A DNA stretch of 64,000 bases from Polaribacter sargassicola (lineage in GTDB: Bacteria; Bacteroidota; Bacteroidia; Flavobacteriales; Flavobacteriaceae), in assembly GCF_021991835.1 (NCBI RefSeq), contig NZ_JAHDAU010000001.1, forward strand, positions 1 to 64,000, in the 5' to 3' direction. Made by a program: the position numbers and the translations under genes. Under the pieces are notes generated by a model. The model searched no databases. It was not told the DNA's origin and saw only the letters and a list, made by a program, of their open reading frames with translations. Below are positions 17,891-27,305 of this stretch, piece after piece. Within the stretch, counting starts at the first letter, position 1, and every line of letters begins with the position of its first letter.

Positions 17891-19195
17891 ATGTTAATCT
17901 CTAAACGTAAATGCACTTTACTTATAATTATATTTATTTCTAGTCTTACAATTTCGCAAAACAAAAAGCTTTCTTACGGAAATCCGTCTGAAGTAAATAT
18001 GGATTCTCTTTACATACACACAAAAGTAGATTCTATTGTAAAATTAGGAATACAACAAGAAGCTTTTCCCGGCGCAAGAATATTAGTAGCAAAAAATCAC
18101 AAAATTATTTTTGATAAAGCTTACGGCTATCATACATATGACAGTTTACAAAAAGTAAATCTAGATGATATGTACGATTTAGCTTCGGTAACAAAAATTA
18201 TTGGTCCGTTACTTGCTTTAATGAAATTACACAGCGAAGGTAAACTAGATTTAGACAGCCCTTTTAGTAATTATTGGAAACCTTGGAAAAAAAGAAAAGA
18301 CAAAAAAAACTTAACTTTTAGAGAAGTTTTGGCACACCAAGCAGGCCTGAATCCTTACATTGTTTTTTTGAATGAAATTTACAAAAAGAACGGGAAAATT
18401 AAAAAGCGCTTTATTAAGAACAAAGCGAATAACCGATTTAAAAACGAAGCTTACGATAGTCTTTTTGTTAAAAACCGTTTTAAAAACAAAATGTTTAGAC
18501 AAATTAATAGATCTAAAGTTTCTGATGTAAAAAAATACAAATACTCTGGTTTAAGCTTTTTAATTTATCCTGATTTAATATCGCAAATAACAAAAGAAGA
18601 ATACACCAATTATTTAGAAAAAAACTTCTATTTTCCATTAAGCGCAAACACTTTAGGCTACAGACCAAAAACTAAAAATTTTAAAAACCTTATTGTTCCT
18701 ACAGAAATAGATACTATTTTTAGAAAAGGATTGACCAAAAATTGGGTTCATGATGAAAATGCTGCTCTTTTAGGCGGAATTTCTGGTAACGCAGGATTAT
18801 TTGGTACCGCCTTAGATTTAGCAAAAGTGATGCAGATGTACGCCAATTATGGTATTTACGATGGAAAAAGATACATTTCTGAAAGTACTTTAAAAGAGTT
18901 TACAAAAATTCAATATCCAGAAAATGACAATAGAAGAGGTCTTGGTTTTGATAAACCTTCTATAAACAATGCTGAATTACCTATTAAAAAAGCATATCCG
19001 GCTCCAGAAGTTAGTCCAGAAAGTTTTGGGCATAGTGGTTTTACAGGTACCTTTGTTTGGGCAGATCCTAAAAACGATTTAATCTTTATTTTCTTATCAA
19101 ACAGAGTTTATCCAAACAGAAATCATAGAAACATTTATAACTTAAATATTAGACCAAAATTACAGCAAATTTTCTACAAGGCTATAAAAGAATAA
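17891..19195 (+). CDS. Serine hydrolase, beta-lactamase/PBP4*-like fold
   Basis: A 434-residue exported protein (signal peptide about 1-22). It has the SxxK motif SVTK (Ser99, Lys102), a YSG in place of the usual YxN (about residue 218) and HSGFTG, equivalent to the KTG/HxG box (about 375). Such class C-like enzymes include esterases, D-aminopeptidases and carboxypeptidases; substrate unknown. The sequence looks like the serine-hydrolase domain that is often fused to NagZ-type GH3 proteins in this phylum, while this genome's NagZ lacks that domain. A lysine/arginine-rich insertion (about 160-205) sits between the first two motifs. Confidence 0.82.
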   Translation: MLISKRKCTLLIIIFISSLTISQNKKLSYGNPSEVNMDSLYIHTKVDSIVKLGIQQEAFPGARILVAKNHKIIFDKAYGYHTYDSLQKVNLDDMYDLASVTKIIGPLLALMKLHSEGKLDLDSPFSNYWKPWKKRKDKKNLTFREVLAHQAGLNPYIVFLNEIYKKNGKIKKRFIKNKANNRFKNEAYDSLFVKNRFKNKMFRQINRSKVSDVKKYKYSGLSFLIYPDLISQITKEEYTNYLEKNFYFPLSANTLGYRPKTKNFKNLIVPTEIDTIFRKGLTKNWVHDENAALLGGISGNAGLFGTALDLAKVMQMYANYGIYDGKRYISESTLKEFTKIQYPENDNRRGLGFDKPSINNAELPIKKAYPAPEVSPESFGHSGFTGTFVWADPKNDLIFIFLSNRVYPNRNHRNIYNLNIRPKLQQIFYKAIKE

Positions 19196-19216
19196 AAACC
19201 TATTTATATTTACTAA

Positions 19217-19453
19217 ATGATAATTGATCAAGAAGAAAAATTTAAAAAAACTTTAGAAAGTTTAGATGAAAAACCGAACGAGCAAAATATGTTCAACCAA
19301 TTTTTAGAATTATATCCTACAGAATGGAAACAACTAAAAATTACGTTTTCTAAATTTAATAGAAGTAAACAATTTGGTAAAACAATTCCGTTACCAAAAC
19401 CAGAAGTTTCTCTAAGAAAAGAAATTAGAACCTGGTTAAGAAAACAAATTTAA
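19217..19453 (+). CDS. Small conserved flavobacterial protein, unknown
   Basis: A 78-residue basic protein without signal peptide or transmembrane segment, mostly helical by composition, beginning MIIDQEEKFKKTLESL and ending RKEIRTWLRKQI. It fits exactly between the serine hydrolase (21 bases away) and tilS (21 bases away) on the same strand, which supports it as a real gene. I do not recognise the family. Confidence 0.65.
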   Translation: MIIDQEEKFKKTLESLDEKPNEQNMFNQFLELYPTEWKQLKITFSKFNRSKQFGKTIPLPKPEVSLRKEIRTWLRKQI

Positions 19454-19474
19454 TTTACATTTTTAAGTATAAAA

Positions 19475-20791
19475 ATGCTACAGAAACTATCAAACCATAT
19501 TGCAAATAATCTTCCTTTTTTAAAGGATAAAAAACTACTAATTGCTATTTCTGGCGGAGTTGATTCTGTAGTTTTAACACATCTTTTATCAAAATTAAAT
19601 TTTGGTGTTTCTTTAGCTCATTGCAATTTTAAATTAAGAACAACAGAAAGCGATTTAGATGAAGACTTTGTAAAAAAATTAGGAGATGAATTAAATATCC
19701 CTGTTTTTACAACCCATTTTAATACTACTCAATACGCTAAAGAGAACAAACAATCTACACAAATAGCTGCAAGAAATTTGCGATACAATTGGTTTAATCA
19801 ATTAATAAATCAACATCAATTTAATTATTTACTTACAGCACATCACGCAGATGACAATTTAGAAACATTTTTAATCAACCTTACCAGAGGAAGTGGTTTA
19901 GACGGTTTAACCGGAATTCCGGAAATTAACGGAAATATTGTTCGTCCGCTATTAACATTTTCTAGAGAAGCAATTTTAGCATTTGCAACAGAGAATAATA
20001 TTGCCTGGCGAGAAGATAAAAGTAACGCATCTACAAAATATACAAGAAATAAAGTTAGACATCTTATTTTACCTATTTTAAAAGAAATAAACCCTAGTTT
20101 ATTAGAAACTTTTGCAAATACAACTGCTCATTTAAAAGAAAGTCAGCAAATTATAGAAGACAAGATTAGTGATATTTCTAAACAAATAATCTCTTCTGAC
20201 AAAGACATTAAAAAGCTAAATATTAAAGAATTAGAAAAAACATCAAACCCTAAAGCTTATTTATATCAACTTTTAAAAGAGTATAATTTTACAGAATGGA
20301 ATGATGTTTATCAATTACTTTCTGCACAATCAGGAAAACAGATTCACTCTAAAACGCATGTTTTATTAAAAGACAGAAATTACTTAATTTTAAGAAAAAA
20401 GTCAATTTCTACTTCCAAAGAAAACATTTTTATTATTGATAAAAATCTAACAGAAATTACACAACCAATTCATTTAAAAATTGAAACCGTAAAAGAAAAA
20501 TCAACAAAAAACAAACAAACTATTTATGTTGATAAACAAAGTTTAGATTTCCCGCTAAAACTTAGAAAATGGAAAGATGGCGATTTCTTTTACCCTTCTG
20601 GAATGGCAGGTAAAAAGAAATTAAGTAAATTTTTTAAAGACGAAAAACTATCTCTTATAGAAAAAGAAAACACTTGGCTACTTTGCAACAACAATAATGC
20701 TATTATTTGGATTGTTAATTACAGACAAGACAATCGTTTTCTTGCTAAAGAATTATCTAACAACATTTTAAAATTTTCTTTTATTCAGTAA
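19475..20791 (+). CDS. tilS: tRNA(Ile)-lysidine synthase
   Basis: Converts cytidine 34 of the tRNA-Ile CAU anticodon to lysidine, so the tRNA reads AUA. The 438-residue protein has the PP-loop SGGVDS at 26-31, the LAHCNFKLR and LLTAHHADDNLETFL segments of the catalytic core, RPLL, and the TilS C-terminal domain (LRKWKDGDFFYPSGMAGKKKLSKFFKDEKLS). Length is normal for the Bacteroidota form. Essential in an organism that, like this one, uses many AUA codons. Confidence 0.95.
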   Translation: MLQKLSNHIANNLPFLKDKKLLIAISGGVDSVVLTHLLSKLNFGVSLAHCNFKLRTTESDLDEDFVKKLGDELNIPVFTTHFNTTQYAKENKQSTQIAARNLRYNWFNQLINQHQFNYLLTAHHADDNLETFLINLTRGSGLDGLTGIPEINGNIVRPLLTFSREAILAFATENNIAWREDKSNASTKYTRNKVRHLILPILKEINPSLLETFANTTAHLKESQQIIEDKISDISKQIISSDKDIKKLNIKELEKTSNPKAYLYQLLKEYNFTEWNDVYQLLSAQSGKQIHSKTHVLLKDRNYLILRKKSISTSKENIFIIDKNLTEITQPIHLKIETVKEKSTKNKQTIYVDKQSLDFPLKLRKWKDGDFFYPSGMAGKKKLSKFFKDEKLSLIEKENTWLLCNNNNAIIWIVNYRQDNRFLAKELSNNILKFSFIQ

Positions 20792-20838
20792 AAAAGGTTT
20801 TGTATCTTTCAATTTTAATCAAAAAAACACCTTTTTTT

Positions 20839-22221
20839 ATGAAAAATTTATGGCTATTAACAGCATTTTTAGCAATGGTTTCTTGTACACCAGAAAAAAA
20901 AATTGATTACACAATTATTTCTGGTAAAATTGAAAACAGTAAAGCTGACAAAATCAGTATTGTTAATCAATACAACACAAATAAAAAAACGGATATTCAA
21001 TTAGCTGAAGATGGTACTTTTTTAGATACTATTTACCCTAAAATAAACACACACACTTACCTTCTTAGGCAAGACAATAGTCTTACTGAATTTTACGCTC
21101 CTAAAGGCAGTACAACTTATATAAAATATGATGCAAACAAAAAAGATTCTACCTTACAAATAACAGGTAGTACAGCAATAATAAATAATTATATAATTGC
21201 TAAGAATAAGATTTATGCCGAAAAAATGCCAAAAAACAATGAGGCTTTTTTAAAAAATGAAGAAGAGTTTAAAAAAATCTTATTAGACTTAAAAAAAGCA
21301 GAAGAAGATTTATTAACTAAAACAGATAATATTTCTGATGATTTTAAAACTAGTGAAATTAAAAATATAGAATACAATTATTTAACTGGTTTAAATAGTT
21401 ACGAACTTTATCATGGTTATTACACAAAAAACAGAGAATTTAAAGTTTCTGATAATTTTTTAGATGAATTAGAAAACTTACCAATGGAAAATGAACAAGA
21501 CTTTTTATTTTCTTATGCATACAGAAATCTTGTTAACTCTAAAACAAGAGAAAAATCTAATCTTTTAGCTAAAAAAGATTCTATATCTGGAGATATTGCT
21601 TATTTAACAACTGTTTCAGAAATACAAAACCAAACTATAAAAAATAATTTATTGTATCAAAGTGCTAAATATGGTATCACTTATACAGAAAATTTAGAAG
21701 AGTTTTACACACTTTACTCTAACAACTCTACAGACGAAGAAAATAATAAAGAAATAACTACCTCTTACAATAAATTAAAAGCGTTAGCAAAAGGAAACCC
21801 TTCTCCTAAATTTATAGATTATGAAAACAATGCTGGCGGAACAACCTCTTTAGATGATTTAAAAGGAAAATATGTATATATTGATGTTTGGGCAACTTGG
21901 TGCGGACCTTGTATTGCAGAAGTTCCGTCTTTAAAAAAGCTAGAAAAAGAATACCATGATAAAAATATTGAGTTTATGAGTATTTCTATTGATAAAGAAA
22001 AAGACCATGAAAAATGGCAAAAAATGATTGTTGATAAAGAATTAAAAGGAATACAATTATTTGCAGATAATAATTGGGAATCTAAATTTGTAGAAGATTA
22101 TATGATTAAAGGAATTCCTCGTTTTATATTAATTGACCCTAAAGGAAACATTATTAATGCAAATGCGCCAAGACCTTCTGATGAAAAATTAGTAAAAACA
22201 TTTGAATCTTTAGAATTATAA
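20839..22221 (+). CDS. TlpA-like thioredoxin-fold lipoprotein with DUF4369-type N-terminus
   Basis: A 461-residue envelope thiol-disulfide protein. The chosen ATG at 20839 gives a clean lipoprotein signal (MKNLWLLTAFLAMVSC); the frame opens 13 codons earlier at 20800, which would bury the signal. The N-terminal 120 residues are a beta-rich DUF4369-like domain, the middle is helical, and the last 140 residues are a TlpA/ResA thioredoxin domain with the active site WCGPC and the cis-proline loop GIPRFILID. Substrate unknown; cytochrome c maturation or general envelope reduction are possible. A paralogue is at 34206-35297. Confidence 0.87.
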   Translation: MKNLWLLTAFLAMVSCTPEKKIDYTIISGKIENSKADKISIVNQYNTNKKTDIQLAEDGTFLDTIYPKINTHTYLLRQDNSLTEFYAPKGSTTYIKYDANKKDSTLQITGSTAIINNYIIAKNKIYAEKMPKNNEAFLKNEEEFKKILLDLKKAEEDLLTKTDNISDDFKTSEIKNIEYNYLTGLNSYELYHGYYTKNREFKVSDNFLDELENLPMENEQDFLFSYAYRNLVNSKTREKSNLLAKKDSISGDIAYLTTVSEIQNQTIKNNLLYQSAKYGITYTENLEEFYTLYSNNSTDEENNKEITTSYNKLKALAKGNPSPKFIDYENNAGGTTSLDDLKGKYVYIDVWATWCGPCIAEVPSLKKLEKEYHDKNIEFMSISIDKEKDHEKWQKMIVDKELKGIQLFADNNWESKFVEDYMIKGIPRFILIDPKGNIINANAPRPSDEKLVKTFESLEL

Positions 22222-22483
22222 TAGGTAAAATTCTTCCAGAAAAAAAGTTACTTTATTATAAAAAACTCATCATCCATACTAAAGCCTATTTAGATTATGG
22301 ATTTAAAAGGAAATTAAAGTTTAAATAAAAACAAAATGAATAAGTTGTAATAAAAATTAAACATTTAATTAAAAAATAACATAATTTATATCATTTTCTT
22401 AAAAAAATAAGAAATTATTCTTAAAAAAGTAGGTTTTATCATTTTGCTTTTTTGTAATTTTATTTCCGTAAAATCATAAAACA
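22222..22483. other. AT-rich gap before ppc
   Basis: No gene or strong hairpin seen. The last 60 bases (TTTTG and T-runs near 22440-22470) probably contain the ppc promoter, but I find no good TAnnTTTG match. Confidence 0.3.
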
Positions 22484-25063
22484 ATGAACAATTTACCCAA
22501 ACTAGAAAGATTTAACGAAAATGTACTGTCTAAATATCAGATTTACAACAGTATTTTCACAACTCTTCCCTTTGATACTATAGACGATACAGGTGTTTTA
22601 TTACCGCTATTGCATAAAGTTTGTAAAAAAGGTTTTAGCTTAGAAAAGAATCCTACAGAAATAGTAGATCACTTTTTTAAAAAATACCAAGAAGAACCAA
22701 CAGAAAAAGAAAAAACAGATTTACTTTTTCGATTTATACAATTTATAGAACGTCAAGTTGTTTTATTTGATGCGGTAGAAGACGCTGCTTTTCCGGTAGT
22801 TAATAACATGAACGGAATTGGTACTTTAAGAAACTCTAAAGAAGTTTCTTCTTTAAGTAATAAAATGGACGAATTAAAAAAGCATTTAGAAGACTTTAAG
22901 GTTCGTATTGTTTTAACTGCACATCCTACTCAATTTTACCCAGGAACCGTACTTGGTATTATTACAGATTTAGATGAAGCTATACAAAATGATGATTTAC
23001 TTTTAATAAGAAAACTTTTAGCTCAATTAGGTAAAACACCTTTTTACAAAAAAGAAAAACCAACTCCTTTTGATGAAGCTGTAAGTTTAATTTGGTACTT
23101 AGAGCATGTTTTTTATCATTCTGTACCTAAAATCTACAACTACATTCAACATCATATTTACGATGGAGAACCTATAGATAATGAAATTATAGAACTTGGT
23201 TTTTGGCCAGGAGGAGATAGAGATGGTAACCCATTTGTAACTACTAGAATCACCCTAGATGTTGCAGAAAGATTACGCCAAACTATCTTAAGAAACTATT
23301 ATAGAGATGTAAGACGTTTAAAAAGACGTTTTACTTTTGATGGTGTACAAGATATTTTAGTAAGGTTAGAAAAAAGACTTTACAAGCATGTTGTTAGAAG
23401 TTATACCAAAGTAAACTTTTCTCAGAAAATACTTTTAGATGAACTTTATGCTGCTAGAGAAATTATTGTAAACGAACATCAATCTTTATTTGTAGAAGAG
23501 TTAAACGACTTTATAAATAAAGTAAGAATTTTTGGTTTCCATTTTGCAACTTTAGATATTAGACAAGATAGTAGAGTACATCACCAAGCATTTATACAAA
23601 TTGTTAAAGATTTACATCAAATTGGCGATACTACTTTCCCAGACAACTATTTAAGTCTTTCAGAAAAAGAACAAGTAGATATTTTATCTGTTGTAAAAGG
23701 TAGTATAGACCCTAATGTTTTAACAGATGAAACTTCTGTAAAAACAATAGAATCTATTTACGCTTTAAAAGAAATTCAACAAAGAAACGGAGAAAGAGGT
23801 GCTAACCGTTACATTATTAGTAATAACCAAACTGCTTTAAATGTAATGGAAACTTTTGCAATGTTAAACTTATGTGGTTTCGAAAACGAATTACCTGTAG
23901 ATGTTATTCCGCTTTTTGAAACTGTAGAAGATTTAGAAAATGCAGAAGAAGTAATGCGTACTCTTTACTCTAATAAAACCTATAGATACCACTTATCTAG
24001 AAGAAAAGACAAACAAACTATTATGTTAGGTTTTTCTGATGGAACAAAAGACGGTGGTTACTTAATGGCCAATTGGGGTATTTTTAAAGCTAAAGAAGCC
24101 TTAACAAAAGTTTCTAGAGAGTTTGATATTGAAGTTATTTTCTTTGACGGACGTGGTGGACCACCTGCTCGTGGAGGAGGAAAAACACATCAATTTTATG
24201 CCTCTTTAGGACCAACTATAGAAGATAAAGAAATACAATTAACAATACAAGGACAAACTATTAGCTCTAACTTTGGTACACAAAATTCATCTCAATACAA
24301 TTTAGAACAATTAATAAGTTCTGGTATAAAAAATGATGTTTTTACTAAAGACCAGCTAAACGAAAAGCATAGAGAGTTAATTAATGATATGGCATCTACT
24401 AGTTACCAAACTTATGTAGATTTTAAAAATCATCCTCAATTTTTACCGTACTTAGAAAAAATGAGTACTTTAAAATACTATGCAAAAACTAATATTGGTA
24501 GTAGACCAAGTAAACGTTCTAATTCTGATACTTTAGATTTTTCTCAACTAAGAGCAATTCCTTTTGTTGGTAGTTGGAGCCAGTTAAAGCAAAATGTACC
24601 TGGTTTCTTTGGTGTTGGTACTGCTTTAAAGAAGTATGAAGACGCTGGCAGATTTGATGAGGTTATAGAATTTTATCATGCATCAGATTTCTTTAGAACT
24701 CTTTTAGAAAATAGTATGATGAGTTTAACAAAATCTTTCTTTGGCTTAACTTCTTACATGGCAGAAGATCCTGAATTTGGAGACTTTTGGAAACTAATTT
24801 TTAAAGAATATCAGACAACAAAAAGATTACTTTTAAAACTTACTGGAGAAGAAGAATTAATGGAGAACTTTCCTGTAGGTAAAGCATCTATAGAAATTAG
24901 AGAACAAATTGTGTTGCCTTTATTAACAATACAACAATATGCTTTAAAGAAAATTCAAGAACTACAAAGAAACGATGGTTCACCTGAAGAAATAGACGTT
25001 TACGAAAAAATGGTAATGCGTTCTTTATTTGGTAATATTAATGCAAGTAGAAATTCTGCTTAA
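22484..25063 (+). CDS. ppc: Phosphoenolpyruvate carboxylase
   Basis: Carboxylates phosphoenolpyruvate with bicarbonate to oxaloacetate, filling the TCA cycle. The 859-residue protein shows LTAHPT with catalytic His147, FWPGGDRDGNPFVT, DIRQDSRVH and FFDGRGGPPARGGGKTH. The last motif differs from the GRGGTVGRGG version typical of the classical enzyme, and the C-terminus ends in NASRNSA rather than RNTG; both mark the divergent Bacteroidota branch. This points to altered allosteric or C-terminal interaction, though I cannot test this. Monocistronic by spacing: 52 bases to the next small gene. Confidence 0.93.
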   Translation: MNNLPKLERFNENVLSKYQIYNSIFTTLPFDTIDDTGVLLPLLHKVCKKGFSLEKNPTEIVDHFFKKYQEEPTEKEKTDLLFRFIQFIERQVVLFDAVEDAAFPVVNNMNGIGTLRNSKEVSSLSNKMDELKKHLEDFKVRIVLTAHPTQFYPGTVLGIITDLDEAIQNDDLLLIRKLLAQLGKTPFYKKEKPTPFDEAVSLIWYLEHVFYHSVPKIYNYIQHHIYDGEPIDNEIIELGFWPGGDRDGNPFVTTRITLDVAERLRQTILRNYYRDVRRLKRRFTFDGVQDILVRLEKRLYKHVVRSYTKVNFSQKILLDELYAAREIIVNEHQSLFVEELNDFINKVRIFGFHFATLDIRQDSRVHHQAFIQIVKDLHQIGDTTFPDNYLSLSEKEQVDILSVVKGSIDPNVLTDETSVKTIESIYALKEIQQRNGERGANRYIISNNQTALNVMETFAMLNLCGFENELPVDVIPLFETVEDLENAEEVMRTLYSNKTYRYHLSRRKDKQTIMLGFSDGTKDGGYLMANWGIFKAKEALTKVSREFDIEVIFFDGRGGPPARGGGKTHQFYASLGPTIEDKEIQLTIQGQTISSNFGTQNSSQYNLEQLISSGIKNDVFTKDQLNEKHRELINDMASTSYQTYVDFKNHPQFLPYLEKMSTLKYYAKTNIGSRPSKRSNSDTLDFSQLRAIPFVGSWSQLKQNVPGFFGVGTALKKYEDAGRFDEVIEFYHASDFFRTLLENSMMSLTKSFFGLTSYMAEDPEFGDFWKLIFKEYQTTKRLLLKLTGEEELMENFPVGKASIEIREQIVLPLLTIQQYALKKIQELQRNDGSPEEIDVYEKMVMRSLFGNINASRNSA

Positions 25064-25115
25064 AGTTTTATTTTTCAAATAATTACAGTATATTTATATC
25101 AGATTTACTGTAATT

Positions 25116-25505
25116 ATGAAAAAATATACTACATTATTTATAATATTATTTGTTGGCAGTTATTGCTTTTCTCAGCAAAATACTGCCAACAAATCTTTTT
25201 TCCCGACAAGTATTTACACCATAAACTTTCAAGTAAACACTAACAAAACACCTTCTTATAGTTCTATTAAGAACAATTTAAAACTTAAAGAAAACTACAA
25301 ATTTACTACGGTTTCTTTTGAAGATATTGATAGCGGAGAGTTTAATATATCTAGCAATAATCTTACAGCAAAATCTACACGTTTTATCTATGATGATTAT
25401 AAAAGTTATAGAGACGAAAACCTTTTAAAAGGATTTTTTAAAAAATACGATCTTACCAGATGGGATCCTATCAACTTTAAACAACCTAAACCTAACGTTA
25501 ATTAA
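25116..25505 (+). CDS. Small exported protein, unknown
   Basis: A 129-residue protein with a signal peptide (MKKYTTLFIILFVGSYCFSQ) and a short mature part rich in Asn, Lys and Tyr. No lipobox cysteine in the right place, no repeats, no recognised domain. It lies between ppc and comM on the same strand, with 26 bases to comM. Confidence 0.6.
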   Translation: MKKYTTLFIILFVGSYCFSQQNTANKSFFPTSIYTINFQVNTNKTPSYSSIKNNLKLKENYKFTTVSFEDIDSGEFNISSNNLTAKSTRFIYDDYKSYRDENLLKGFFKKYDLTRWDPINFKQPKPNVN

Positions 25506-25531
25506 TTTTCTTTATCTTTAAAGAAAAAAGA

Positions 25532-27067
25532 ATGCTAGTTAAAGTTTATGGGTCTGCAGTTTTTGGTATAGAAGCAACTACAATTACTGTAGAAGTAAAT
25601 ATAGATAAAGGAATCGGTTATCATTTAGTGGGTTTACCAGACAATGCCGTTAGAGAAAGTTCTTACAGAATTTCTGCCGCTTTAAACAACAACAATTACA
25701 AACTTCCTGGTAAAAAAATTATCATAAACATGGCGCCTGCCGATATTAGAAAGGAAGGTGCTGCTTACGATTTAACTTTGGCTATGGGAATTTTAACAGC
25801 CTCAAATCAAATTAAATCTGATAATATTGAACAATATATTATTATGGGCGAACTTTCTTTAGACGGAAGCATACAACCCATAAGAGGTGCATTGCCAATT
25901 GCCATAAAAGCCAGAGAAGAAGGTTTTAAATACTTTATTCTTCCTAAAGAAAACGCTAAAGAAGCGGCAATTGTAAATGATATTGAAATTCTTGGAGCTA
26001 CTAATATTATAGAGGTAATAAATCATTTTAATGGCGATGAAATTATTAAACCTACAATTGTAGATACAAGAGCCGAATTTTACAAGAATATTGACTTTCC
26101 AGAATTTGATTTTTCTGATGTAAAAGGACAAGAATCTATAAAAAGATGTATGGAAATTGCTGCTGCTGGTGGCCATAACATCATCCTTATTGGTCCTCCA
26201 GGATCTGGTAAAACAATGTTGGCAAAAAGACTACCATCTATTTTACCACCAATGACATTACATGAAGCTTTAGAAACTACAAAAATCCATTCTGTTGTTG
26301 GCAAAACAAAAAATGAAGGATTGCTATATCAACGTCCATTTAGAAGCCCACATCACACAATATCTAATGTTGCTCTTGTTGGTGGTGGTCAATACCCTAG
26401 ACCTGGAGAAATTTCACTGTCTCATAACGGAGTTTTGTTTTTAGATGAATTGCCAGAGTTTAAAAGAGAAGTTTTAGAGGTAATGAGGCAACCTTTAGAA
26501 GATAGAGAAGTTACCATTTCTAGAGCAAAATTTACAGTTACTTATCCAAGTAGTTTTATGTTGGTTGCTAGTATGAACCCGAGTCCGAGTGGTTTTTTTA
26601 ACGATCCAAACTCTCCAATGGCCTCAACACCACAAGAAATGCAACGTTATTTGAGTAAAATATCTGGCCCTTTATTAGACAGAATTGATATTCATATAGA
26701 AGTAACACCTGTTCCTTTTGAAAAATTATCAGAAGAAAGAAAAGGAGAATCATCTGTAGAAATAAGAAAACGTGTAACTGATGCTAGAGAAAGACAATCT
26801 TTAAGGTTTAAGAATTTAGCAAACATCCATTATAATGCACAAATGAATGTAAAACAAATTAGAGAATTTTGTAAATTATCCGAAGAGAGTTTAACACTTT
26901 TAAAAACAGCTATGGAAAAATTAAACCTTTCTGCTAGAGCGTATGATAGAATCTTAAAAGTATCTAGAACTATAGCAGATTTGACTAATGAGCAAGATAT
27001 TTCTCCCAATCATATTGCAGAAGCAATACAGTATAGAAGTTTAGATAGAGATGGTTGGTTAGGGTAA
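25532..27067 (+). CDS. comM: ComM/YifB Mg-chelatase-like AAA+ ATPase
   Basis: A 511-residue AAA+ protein. N-terminal Lon-like domain (VKVYGSAVFGIEATTITVEVNIDKGIGYHLVGLPDNAVRESSYR), then Walker A GPPGSGKTML (near residue 226), Walker B LFLDELPEF, and the C-terminal Mg-chelatase domain with SARAYDRILKVSRTIADL. In Vibrio, ComM is a hexameric helicase that promotes branch migration during natural transformation; the family is also present in non-competent bacteria. No other competence gene is close. Full-length. Confidence 0.93.
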   Translation: MLVKVYGSAVFGIEATTITVEVNIDKGIGYHLVGLPDNAVRESSYRISAALNNNNYKLPGKKIIINMAPADIRKEGAAYDLTLAMGILTASNQIKSDNIEQYIIMGELSLDGSIQPIRGALPIAIKAREEGFKYFILPKENAKEAAIVNDIEILGATNIIEVINHFNGDEIIKPTIVDTRAEFYKNIDFPEFDFSDVKGQESIKRCMEIAAAGGHNIILIGPPGSGKTMLAKRLPSILPPMTLHEALETTKIHSVVGKTKNEGLLYQRPFRSPHHTISNVALVGGGQYPRPGEISLSHNGVLFLDELPEFKREVLEVMRQPLEDREVTISRAKFTVTYPSSFMLVASMNPSPSGFFNDPNSPMASTPQEMQRYLSKISGPLLDRIDIHIEVTPVPFEKLSEERKGESSVEIRKRVTDARERQSLRFKNLANIHYNAQMNVKQIREFCKLSEESLTLLKTAMEKLNLSARAYDRILKVSRTIADLTNEQDISPNHIAEAIQYRSLDRDGWLG

Positions 27068-27305
27068 AATTTCTATTTTTAAAAATCTATCTTTTTAGAT
27101 TTAAAAAAAGGAAATCACAACATTAAAATACAAAATACACAATAAAACAAGCTTTTTAATGAGATTTAAATACGAAAAAAAACATTTAACTTATTTTTTT
27201 TATCAAAAAAATAAATTTTTATGATTATTATTAAGTTTTTGATACCATAAAAAAGCAAATAGTTTTCTAATTTAGTGCAAATTAATTCTTATAATTTATC
27301 CTAAA
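27068..27305. other. AT-rich gap before the Tat-signal aminotransferase
   Basis: Contains a small dyad, AAATCTA/TAGATTT near 27082-27102, followed by an A-run rather than a T-run, so it is not a convincing plus-strand terminator. No gene seen. Confidence 0.3.

Noticed and set aside
20800-20838. Earlier start for the TlpA-like lipoprotein
   Set aside because: The 13 extra residues would displace the lipoprotein signal; the ATG at 20839 fits the family.
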